The notes beneath the pieces were generated by a model, which was not told the DNA's origin, searched no databases, and saw nothing but the letters and a program-made list of their open reading frames with translations. Below are positions 57,372 through 64,000 of a stretch of DNA of 64,000 nucleotides, one piece after another. Position numbers and translations under genes: made by a program. Origin of the DNA: Synechococcus sp. WH 7803. Lineage in GTDB: Bacteria > Cyanobacteriota > Cyanobacteriia > PCC-6307 > Cyanobiaceae. The stretch is from the NCBI GenBank assembly GCA_000063505.1, contig CT971583.1, positions 1,891,918 through 1,955,917 of the forward strand. The letters are read 5' to 3'. Positions within the stretch are counted from its first letter, which is position 1, and each line of letters starts with the position of its first letter.

Positions 57372-58517
57372 TTGAGTTTGTCGTCGTCTTCCAATGATCC
57401 CCTGGCCAACGTGCCCAGTGATCGCCTCTGGCTGAGATCAGAGCTGATGGGCACCCAGGTGATCACCCGTGACACCGGGCGCCGCCTCGGGGTGGTGGGT
57501 GAGGTGATTGTGGACATTGACGGCCGCGAGGTCGTCGCCCTCGGTTTACGTGACAACCCCCTCACCCGATTCCTTCCGGGGCTCCCCCGCTGGATGCCCC
57601 TCGATCGCATCCGTCAGGTGGGCGACGTGATCCTTGTCGATTCAGCCGATTCTCTGAGTGAAGCCTTTTCACCTGAGCGCTACAGCCGGGTGATCAACTG
57701 CCAGGTGATCACCGAGTCAGGCCAGCAGCTCGGCAGGGTTCTCGGCTTCTCCTTCGATATCGAAACCGGAGAACTCACCACCCTGGTCACAGGGGCCGTG
57801 GGCGTGCCCCTGTTGGGTGAAGGCGTTCTCAGCACCTGGGAGATCCCGGTCGAAGAGATCGTGAGCAGCGGTGCTGACCGAATCATTGTGTATGAGGGCG
57901 CTGAGGACAAGCTCAAGCAGCTCAACAGTGGCTTTCTTGAAAAGTTGGGCGTTGGTGGCCCCAGCTGGGAAGAGCAGGAACGCGAGCGCTACCGGGTGAA
58001 CGTGGTGCCTGTGGAGAATCAGTTGAGCTCTGGCCAGAGCGCTGAAGACACTCCCAGGCAACTCGAGGCCTCCTCCTCTCAGAGGTTTGATGCGGATCAG
58101 GCCGAACTGGAATACGTGGAGCTGGAGCAGCCCCGCCAGGACGAAGTTCGCCGCAGGCGCTACCTCGACGAACTCCCCCTGGAGGAAGAATCTGGGCGCT
58201 ACGAACCCCAAGAGCGTTACCAACCCCAAGAGCGCTACCAGCCTCAAGAGCGCTACGAGTCTGAAGAGCGCTACGAACCCCAAGAGCGCTACGAGCAGCC
58301 CAGGAATGATCCGCCCCGTGACGTTGATCAGGACCGGGACTTCGACCGCCGGCCATCGCAATTTGACGAAACCCCACCTCAGCCGCGTCCCGATCGACGA
58401 CCCCGGCCAGCATCACGGCGGCCCATCGAGCGGCCCGGCGAACCCCTGGACGTGGAGCCCATGGATCAAGAGCCTCAACCCCGATCGCCGAGGGAACCGA
58501 TGGATGATCCTTGGTAG
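57372..58517 (+). CDS. PRC-barrel protein with repetitive QERY tail
   Basis: 381 residues. Two PRC-barrel domains (RSELMGTQVITRDTGRRLGVVGEVIVD and RVINCQVITESGQQLGRVLGFSFDI) make up residues about 1-185. The rest is charged and disordered, including six tandem PQERY-type units near residue 275-310. PRC barrels bind RNA or membrane-associated partners; the family is common next to smc in marine cyanobacteria as I recall. TTG start at 57372. Confidence 0.82.
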   Translation: MSLSSSSNDPLANVPSDRLWLRSELMGTQVITRDTGRRLGVVGEVIVDIDGREVVALGLRDNPLTRFLPGLPRWMPLDRIRQVGDVILVDSADSLSEAFSPERYSRVINCQVITESGQQLGRVLGFSFDIETGELTTLVTGAVGVPLLGEGVLSTWEIPVEEIVSSGADRIIVYEGAEDKLKQLNSGFLEKLGVGGPSWEEQERERYRVNVVPVENQLSSGQSAEDTPRQLEASSSQRFDADQAELEYVELEQPRQDEVRRRRYLDELPLEEESGRYEPQERYQPQERYQPQERYESEERYEPQERYEQPRNDPPRDVDQDRDFDRRPSQFDETPPQPRPDRRPRPASRRPIERPGEPLDVEPMDQEPQPRSPREPMDDPW

Positions 58518-58547
58518 ATCAAAGGGTTGAGGCGCTGAGCTGTCGTC

Positions 58548-58964
58548 TTAGCCCTTGAACTGAAGCGACGCGCTGTTCACGCAGTAACGCTGCCCTGTAG
58601 GCGCTGGGCCATCCGGAAACACATGCCCGAGGTGGGCATCACAACGGGCACAGAGAATTTCAGTGCGCACCATGCCGTGGGTCCGATCCTCCTTGGTGCG
58701 AATCGCCCCTGAGTTCACTCCATCCCAGAAACTCGGCCAGCCGGTTCCGGACTCGAACTTGGTGCTCGAACTGAACAGCGGCGCATCGCAGCAGATGCAG
58801 TGATAGGTGCCGTCGTCCTTGTGATTCCAATAAGCCCCGGTAAAGGCGCGTTCCGTCCCCCCCTGCCGAGCAACCTGAAATTGCTCTGGGGTGAGCTGCT
58901 GTCGCCATTCTTCGGGAGAGCGCTCCATGCGATCGCCTTCAGCGGGAAGGGAGCCGGACATCAA
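58548..58964 (-). CDS. msrB: Peptide-methionine (R)-S-oxide reductase MsrB
   Basis: 138 residues. Zinc-binding pairs CICC and CARC, the substrate region [13 protein letters not shown] and the catalytic Cys in [11 protein letters not shown] are all present. Reduces the R-epimer of methionine sulfoxide with thioredoxin. M13 could also be the start. Convergent with the PRC gene. Confidence 0.95.
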   Translation of the reverse strand: MMSGSLPAEGDRMERSPEEWRQQLTPEQFQVARQGGTERAFTGAYWNHKDDGTYHCICCDAPLFSSSTKFESGTGWPSFWDGVNSGAIRTKEDRTHGMVRTEILCARCDAHLGHVFPDGPAPTGQRYCVNSASLQFKG

Positions 58965-58986
58965 GTTGAGGCAATTGGCGCGGACC

Positions 58987-60273
58987 CTAGTCGGAAAGCG
59001 CTCTTGGGAGCAGCTCCCTCACTTCGTCGGCCAGTGCCGCCACGGCACCGGGCTGACCGCGCAATCGGCGCAGATCCTCGCGCTGGCCCTCCAGCCGTTC
59101 CGGGGCCCGCAGCCACTCCAGGGCCTCCAAGGCGATCTGCTCAGGCGTGATCGGTCCCACGCGCTCGGGAACCACCATCCGTCCGGCAGCAATATTCGGC
59201 CATGCCAACAGGCCATGGTTGCGCATGCGCCAGGCACTGAGAACAAGGCCGATCAGTCTGCGCAGTCCTGGAAGTCGGGCGAGCAGACCCAGCCAACCAT
59301 CCCAGGCCTGCATCACCCCCAGATGTTGCGTTGGCACCAGCACGATCATCGGCACCCCAAGAGCGCCGAGCTCAGCGGTATTCGCTCCCACGGTGGTCAG
59401 AGCGAGCGCACACTGGCTGAGTGCAGCATGGGCAGGCGGATCTTCCTGCAGGTGAATCACCGTGCCGGCGTGGGTCAACAGGCGGCGCCATGGCCAGTGT
59501 TCATCCGCGGGCAACAGAGCATGAATGCCTCCGTGGTAGCTGGAAGCGATCGGATTGGTTGCACCGGAGAAGCGCAAAAGCTCCTCTGGGTTGGTGGTAG
59601 GGGCCACAGGCAACAGGAATTGGCAGTCAGGCTGTTGAGCCGCCAGACGATCGGCAGCCTCCATAAGGAACGGCACACCCACCTGCAACTTGGCAGGCTT
59701 TGATCCGGGCATCAGCGCCACCCAGAGCCCTTTGGGCAGGGGATCTCTGTCTTTGGCGTCATCGGACAGGTCTGCCATCAAATCCCCGACCACACGACAG
59801 CGCGCGCGGAAACGCCTGGGCAGCTGGTCGAGCACCGCAGGAGCCATCGCAGCAATCCGATCGTTCCAGCGAGGCCAGCGAGCCACCCATTCGGCATAGG
59901 TGATGTGGCGATAGCCAAGCCGGGCGGACAACAACACGGTCCAGAACTGATCGCCACCCAGAAACACCACAACACCCCGGGATGGCCAGGGTCCATAGCG
60001 TCTGGGATTCAGCAGCAAACTCCAGAAGCGTCGCGACGGAACGATGCGATCGAACTGTCCCCAGCGCGCTGCAGCCTCGGCCTCAGTGCCTGTGGCATTC
60101 GGGCAAGGAACCAACACAAGGTGAAGGCTGATCGGTGAAGCAGGAGCCCTGGGCCGCAGCAAGAGGCGACGGTGCAGCTGTTCAGCGAGGGGACGCACCC
60201 AGGTGGTGAGCTCCCCAGGACCATTGGAAACAAAGATGATGGAGAGCGTCTGATCTGTAGGTCTTGTCGTCAC
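58987..60273 (-). CDS. LpxB-like glycosyltransferase family protein
   Basis: 428 residues. A Rossmann-type N-terminal half begins [23 protein letters not shown]. The C-terminal half contains [53 protein letters not shown], the donor-site pattern of LpxB/GT-B enzymes. This divergent cyanobacterial family is distinct from true LpxB; the acceptor is unknown. Confidence 0.75.
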   Translation of the reverse strand: MTTRPTDQTLSIIFVSNGPGELTTWVRPLAEQLHRRLLLRPRAPASPISLHLVLVPCPNATGTEAEAAARWGQFDRIVPSRRFWSLLLNPRRYGPWPSRGVVVFLGGDQFWTVLLSARLGYRHITYAEWVARWPRWNDRIAAMAPAVLDQLPRRFRARCRVVGDLMADLSDDAKDRDPLPKGLWVALMPGSKPAKLQVGVPFLMEAADRLAAQQPDCQFLLPVAPTTNPEELLRFSGATNPIASSYHGGIHALLPADEHWPWRRLLTHAGTVIHLQEDPPAHAALSQCALALTTVGANTAELGALGVPMIVLVPTQHLGVMQAWDGWLGLLARLPGLRRLIGLVLSAWRMRNHGLLAWPNIAAGRMVVPERVGPITPEQIALEALEWLRAPERLEGQREDLRRLRGQPGAVAALADEVRELLPRALSD

Positions 60274-60299
60274 GCGCGACAGATCAGGGAGAAGAGAAA

Positions 60300-60381
60300 T
60301 GCGGATGGCGAGACTTGAACTCGCAAGGCCGAAGCCACACGCCCCTCAAACGTGCGTGTCTACCAATTCCACCACATCCGC
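60300..60381 (-). tRNA. tRNA-Leu (GAG anticodon)
   Basis: 82-nt class II tRNA. Acceptor GCGGATG/CATCCGC with discriminator A; D-arm contains GGTGGAATTGGTAGACAC; anticodon loop TTGAGGG (GAG); long variable arm TGGCTTCGGCC; T-arm GCGAGTTCAAGTCTCGC. CCA is not encoded. Confidence 0.95.
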
Positions 60382-60527
60382 GTGGTCGACGCAGCCGCTC
60401 GGGCCTTGTCGAGGATCGATCATACCGGCTCATGGTTCACCCCCTCTTCACAAGCCCGTCCTCAAGGTGGAACGAGGTGTCGCCGACCGGCCGCTGATAC
60501 GATCCGCCCTGGCTTGGATACTGCGGG

Positions 60528-61871
60528 ATGACAATCGGCAAGGTGCTGATCGCCAACCGCGGCGAAATCGCTCTAAGGATCCTGAGGAGCTGCCGTGAAC
60601 TGGGGATCGCCACGGTCGCTGTCTACAGCACCGTTGATCGCAATGCCCTGCACGTGCAACTGGCAGATGAAGCGGTGTGCGTCGGCGAGGGGCCCAGCAA
60701 CCGCAGTTATCTCGATATTCCCAACATCTTGGCTGCGGCGACCTCGCGAGGCGCCGATGCCATCCATCCCGGCTACGGCTTTCTTGCCGAAAACGACCGT
60801 TTTGCTGAAATTTGCAGAGACCACGGGATCACCTTCGTAGGCCCGTCCCCCCACGCGATCCGCTCCATGGGGGATAAGTCCACGGCCAAAACCACCATGC
60901 AGGCCGTCGGCGTTCCCACCGTGCCGGGGAGCGAGGGTCTTCTGTCTGGGCCAGACGAAGCGGCCGACCTGGCCTTGGCCATGGGCTATCCCGTGATGAT
61001 CAAAGCCACCGCTGGCGGCGGCGGCCGGGGCATGCGGCTTGTTCAGTCAGCAGACCAACTGGAGACTCTGTACAAGGCTGCCCAGGGGGAAGCCGAGGCG
61101 GCCTTCGGGAATCCGGGGCTCTACATGGAGAAATTCATCGATAAGCCTCGCCACGTAGAGGTCCAGGTGCTCGCTGACCGCCACGGCAATGTGGTGCACC
61201 TCGGTGAACGCGACTGCTCGATTCAGCGCCGGCACCAGAAACTGCTGGAAGAAGCACCGAGTCCAGCTCTGGACAAGGATCTGCGCATGCGCATGGGCGA
61301 AGCCGCCGTCGCCGCAGCACGCAGCATCAACTACGAGGGTGCGGGCACCGTTGAATTCCTGCTGGATCGCAGCGGTGGGTTCTATTTCATGGAGATGAAC
61401 ACCCGCATTCAAGTGGAACATCCGGTCACGGAAATGGTGACGGGCATCGACCTGATCGCGGAACAACTGCGCATTGCTGGCGGAGAGCCGATCAGCGTGT
61501 CGCAAGACCAAATCGAATTGCGGGGCCATGCCATCGAATGTCGGATCAATGCAGAGGACGCATCCCATAACTTCCGCCCGGCGCCAGGGCGCATCACCGG
61601 ATGGCTCCCTCCGGGTGGACCGGGCGTGCGCGTCGACAGCCACGTGTATACCGGCTACGACATTCCACCTTTTTACGATTCACTGATCGGCAAGCTGATC
61701 GTGTGGGGATCGGATCGCGAGGCGGCCATCAGCCGCATGCGCAGGGCCCTGAACGAATGCGCCGTTACCGGAATACCCACCACGGTGGATTTCCACTTGC
61801 GCATGCTCGAACGGCCGGAGTTTCTCCAGGGTGAGGTGCACACGAAATTCGTCGAACAGGAGATGCTCTGA
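60528..61871 (+). CDS. accC: Biotin carboxylase subunit of acetyl-CoA carboxylase
   Basis: 447 residues. Carboxylates biotin on AccB with ATP and bicarbonate, the first step of fatty acid synthesis. N-terminal [24 protein letters not shown]-grasp loop [15 protein letters not shown], and [22 protein letters not shown] are diagnostic. Full length. accB is not adjacent. Confidence 0.97.
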   Translation: MTIGKVLIANRGEIALRILRSCRELGIATVAVYSTVDRNALHVQLADEAVCVGEGPSNRSYLDIPNILAAATSRGADAIHPGYGFLAENDRFAEICRDHGITFVGPSPHAIRSMGDKSTAKTTMQAVGVPTVPGSEGLLSGPDEAADLALAMGYPVMIKATAGGGGRGMRLVQSADQLETLYKAAQGEAEAAFGNPGLYMEKFIDKPRHVEVQVLADRHGNVVHLGERDCSIQRRHQKLLEEAPSPALDKDLRMRMGEAAVAAARSINYEGAGTVEFLLDRSGGFYFMEMNTRIQVEHPVTEMVTGIDLIAEQLRIAGGEPISVSQDQIELRGHAIECRINAEDASHNFRPAPGRITGWLPPGGPGVRVDSHVYTGYDIPPFYDSLIGKLIVWGSDREAAISRMRRALNECAVTGIPTTVDFHLRMLERPEFLQGEVHTKFVEQEML

Positions 61872-61888
61872 CGGCGGAACAGAGCATC
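61862..61888. terminator. Inverted repeat between accC and the YggT gene
   Basis: Perfect 9-bp arms GATGCTCTG (61862-61870) and CAGAGCATC (61880-61888) with a 9-nt loop spanning the accC stop. No T-run; likely serves the convergent 3' ends. Confidence 0.4.
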
Positions 61889-61898
61889 CAACCGCGGT

Positions 61899-62228
61899 TC
61901 AGGCGATGTCCTGAGCGCGCGTTAACACCATCGTGAACAGCCCCTGCTGACCCACCAGCAGTTCGCGGATCAGACTGACAAGGCCCACCCAGATCACAGG
62001 GGTGACATCCACTCCACCGATGGGAGACACCACGCGACGGGTGAGCGCCAGCACGGGTTCAGTGGGCAAGGCGATCACCGCCCAGGGTGCAGCCTTGAGA
62101 ACCACCTGGGGGTACCAGGTGAGCACGATGCGCAGCAGGAACATCAGGCTCCAGGCCGCCAGCAGCAATCCCAACAGCGGGTTCAGGAAAGTCAGCACCT
62201 GAAGCAAGGTCGGCGTCACAAACCTCAA
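61899..62228 (-). CDS. YggT-family membrane protein
   Basis: 109 residues with two hydrophobic helices (LLGLLLAAWSLMFLLRIVLTWY and VIWVGLVSLIRELLVGQQGLF) separated by ALTRRVVSPIGGVDVTPVIW, the YggT hallmark. In cyanobacteria and plastids YggT homologues (Ycf19/CCB3 type) affect thylakoid protein assembly or cell shape. Divergent from psbX. Confidence 0.87.
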   Translation of the reverse strand: MRFVTPTLLQVLTFLNPLLGLLLAAWSLMFLLRIVLTWYPQVVLKAAPWAVIALPTEPVLALTRRVVSPIGGVDVTPVIWVGLVSLIRELLVGQQGLFTMVLTRAQDIA

Positions 62229-62316
62229 AGCAATCGGAGCGACATCGTAGAAAGCTGCCAGCGATCCCTAGGATCGTTGCGTTTCAGATCAGATCGTCAG
62301 CCTCGGCGCGCTTGCT

Positions 62317-62439
62317 ATGACCCCCTCCCTCGCCAATTTCCTCAGCAGCCTGGTTTGGGGTGCAGTGATCGTGGTGGTTCCCGCCTCCATCGGCCTCTTT
62401 TTCCTGAGCCAAACCGACCGCGTCGATCGCAAACTCTGA
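62317..62439 (+). CDS. psbX: Photosystem II protein PsbX
   Basis: 40 residues, one transmembrane helix: [20 protein letters not shown], then [18 protein letters not shown]. Matches PsbX, a small peripheral PSII subunit near cytochrome b559 and the quinone sites. ATG at 62317. About 80 bp precede the Ycf66 gene. Confidence 0.92.
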   Translation: MTPSLANFLSSLVWGAVIVVVPASIGLFFLSQTDRVDRKL

Positions 62440-62520
62440 TTGCTCTGGCGCGCTTCGTAAACTTGAAGGGTTAGCGCTGCTTTCATTCAGGGCTAACAAC
62501 CGTTTCCCGGGGGACTCAAC

Positions 62521-63465
62521 GTGGTTAACGCCAGCCTCAACTGGGCCAGCATCGTTGGAATCGTGCTGGCCGTTGGCGGCGCAATGCTGTACTTCATGCG
62601 CAGCTTCAAGCCGGCACTCGCCCGCGATTACGACGTTTTTTTTGCTGCTATCGGCTTGCTCTGCGGCGGCATCCTGTTTTTCCAAGGATGGCGACTTGAT
62701 CCGATTCTCCAGTTCGGACAGTTCCTGCTCGCTGGCACCACGGTCTTTTTTGCCTACGAAAGCGTTCGCCTGCGCGGAATCTCAGCGGAACAAGCCAAAC
62801 GTTCGGCTTATTTCGACGATGAGCCCCCGAGCCGCGTTCCCGCCGGAGGCCTGCGGGGGGGCTACGACGACGCCTATGACCGCTTTGACGAACCTCAGCC
62901 CCTGAGGCGCCGGTTTGCAGGCCAGGAGTTTGATGAGGCGCAAGCGGACGACCAGGACTTCTACCGTCCGCGCCGCAACCCCCGCGCTGCCATCCCCGAA
63001 GAGGCAGCCAGCCGCAGACGTGGCCGCAACGAGGCATCCAGCGATTGGACCGGCGATAGTGAGCGGGAGCGACGCATGGCGCGGTTCGGCAACCGTGACG
63101 ATGAACCCCGCCGTTCTGGCCCGAGCTTCGGCGATCGGCGCAGCCAACGCGAAGACCAGCGCCGCGGCAGCAGACCCAGCCCAGCATCCAGCCGCTCTTC
63201 CGAAACGTCTGCACAAACGGAACGGAGCGGTGCTCCGAGCCAACGGACTCAGGGAAGCAGGCCAGTGGGCCGATCCCAAGCCGGCATCCCCCAAGGTTCA
63301 CCCCTGCGCCAACAGGCGGAAGATGCGGCTTACACCCCGAGCGAGCGCTCAACTCCACCAGCGCGGAGGCCTGCAGGACCGACCGCGGCTCGCACTGAGG
63401 GTGCTGATCGCACTCCGCCCCGCAGTTCTCGCCCACGGGACAACAGCTCCCGGTTCGACGACTGA
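62521..63465 (+). CDS. Ycf66-family membrane protein
   Basis: 314 residues. The first 85 form the Ycf66 domain with three hydrophobic helices (WASIVGIVLAVGGAMLYFM, VFFAAIGLLCGGILFF, FGQFLLAGTTVFFAYESV). The remaining 225 are Arg/Asp/Ser-rich and low complexity. Function of Ycf66 is unknown. GTG start at 62521; a following lipoprotein gene probably starts inside its stop. Confidence 0.87.
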   Translation: MVNASLNWASIVGIVLAVGGAMLYFMRSFKPALARDYDVFFAAIGLLCGGILFFQGWRLDPILQFGQFLLAGTTVFFAYESVRLRGISAEQAKRSAYFDDEPPSRVPAGGLRGGYDDAYDRFDEPQPLRRRFAGQEFDEAQADDQDFYRPRRNPRAAIPEEAASRRRGRNEASSDWTGDSERERRMARFGNRDDEPRRSGPSFGDRRSQREDQRRGSRPSPASSRSSETSAQTERSGAPSQRTQGSRPVGRSQAGIPQGSPLRQQAEDAAYTPSERSTPPARRPAGPTAARTEGADRTPPRSSRPRDNSSRFDD

Positions 63466-63989
63466 AACGCCTAATCCTGCTGGTCCTCGTGGCTGGTTTG
63501 AGCACAGCCGGCTGCAGCGGCAGAAGCCGGCGGGCACCGAGCGGGCTTCTATCAGCCCAACAACAGCAACCCAGCCTCAGTGGCGATGGCAGCAAACTCG
63601 CTGTGATCGCTGACCAACGCGGGCGCCCGACCGTGCAACTGAGGGATCTCAAGAGCGGGCAGCCGTTGCAACTGCGCCACTTCTCGCGCCATCAGCCTCA
63701 CAGCTCACCATCGCTGAGTTGGAACGGCCGCTACCTCGCCGCTGTGATTCAACGAGGAAATCGACGACTCGTACTGATTGAAGATCGACTCACGGGCCGA
63801 GCACATCCACTGCGTCTTCCAGCAGGCCGTGATCCTGTGACCCTCAGCCTGGCACCCGATGCACGCGAACTGGCCGTGCAGACGGCTGAGCAGGGGCGCT
63901 GGCAGGTTGAAGTGTTCAACCTCAGTGAACTGCTTGAAGCGGATCGTGCGGGCGGGCGCCGCGAAACCACAACCATGCAGGACCCTTGA
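63462..63989 (+). CDS. Putative lipoprotein with a beta-propeller-like sequence, CTG start
   Basis: About 175 residues. A CTG at 63462 overlapping the Ycf66 stop (CTGA) would give KRLILLVLVAGLSTAGC, a textbook lipoprotein signal with lipobox. The first conventional start, GTG at 63489, would leave the signal too short. The mature part reads LSGDGSKLAVIADQRGRPTVQL and LSLAPDARELAVQTAEQGRWQVEV, a TolB/WD40-like repeat pattern. Function unknown. Confidence 0.7.
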   Translation: MKRLILLVLVAGLSTAGCSGRSRRAPSGLLSAQQQQPSLSGDGSKLAVIADQRGRPTVQLRDLKSGQPLQLRHFSRHQPHSSPSLSWNGRYLAAVIQRGNRRLVLIEDRLTGRAHPLRLPAGRDPVTLSLAPDARELAVQTAEQGRWQVEVFNLSELLEADRAGGRRETTTMQDP

Positions 63990-64000
63990 AGGGATGGCGA

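Noticed and set aside
58200..58300. CRISPR-like tandem units near the end of the PRC-barrel gene
   Set aside because: The units encode in-frame QERY repeats with no spacers; not a CRISPR array.

Overview
The window reads as the chromosome of a marine Synechococcus (picocyanobacterium, subcluster 5.1-like). Evidence: psbA of the D1:2 type (Glu130), psbX, a Ycf66-family gene, CP12 with a C-terminal cysteine pair only, a BicA-type bicarbonate transporter, Mg-type HemB, and a circularly permuted two-piece tmRNA whose tag reads ANNIVRFSRQAAPVAA. Most of the sequence is GC-rich and densely packed. About 41-50.5 kb is visibly AT-richer and carries small secreted proteins and unknown genes, as genomic islands do in these organisms.

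Layout. 0-3 kb: 3' part of hisD, rpiA and an HtrA-type protease. 3-9.3 kb: a chitin-use block with a large leaderless GH18 chitinase with two CBM2 domains, a second CBM2 protein sharing an unrecognised module with it, and a LuxR-type regulator with a degenerate receiver. 9.4-12.9 kb: a GRRM RiPP locus (binding-protein-like GrrP, Gly-rich precursor GrrA, radical SAM/SPASM maturase GrrM) followed by an unknown secreted protein. 13-18.6 kb: the rimP-nusA-ylxR-infB translation operon. 18.6-23.5 kb: membrane proteins, tRNA-Thr, a decayed psbA 3' end, a Tat-exported phosphoesterase and intact psbA. 23.5-30.5 kb: small secreted proteins, an aspartoacylase-like hydrolase, a xi-class GST, an ABC-F ATPase and CP12. 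30.6-40.2 kb: obg, a sugar-type ABC ATPase, mutS2, a VOC protein, hemB, a DnaJ-family co-chaperone and bicA.

40.2-50.5 kb is the accessory region: an ArsH-like flavoprotein, an SDR, a cupin, a run of small secreted proteins (one resembling the VHL beta domain; two sharing a 30-bp leader element), a secreted nuclease, and a tightly coupled four-gene operon. That operon encodes a MotA/TolQ/ExbB-type channel with a long tail, a MotB/OmpA-type partner and two unknown proteins. Its channel pair resembles the ZorA/ZorB core of Zorya anti-phage systems, but no Zorya effector gene is present. It is the best candidate here for an undescribed system. The region ends at ssrA, a common integration site.

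51-64 kb is core again: an RlmL-like RNA methyltransferase, holin-like and DUF883-like envelope proteins, a LigD-phosphoesterase-like domain, smc, a PRC-barrel protein, msrB, an LpxB-like glycosyltransferase, tRNA-Leu, accC, a YggT protein, psbX, a Ycf66 protein and a lipoprotein that probably starts at CTG. All functional statements come from motif recognition by eye; no database search was run.
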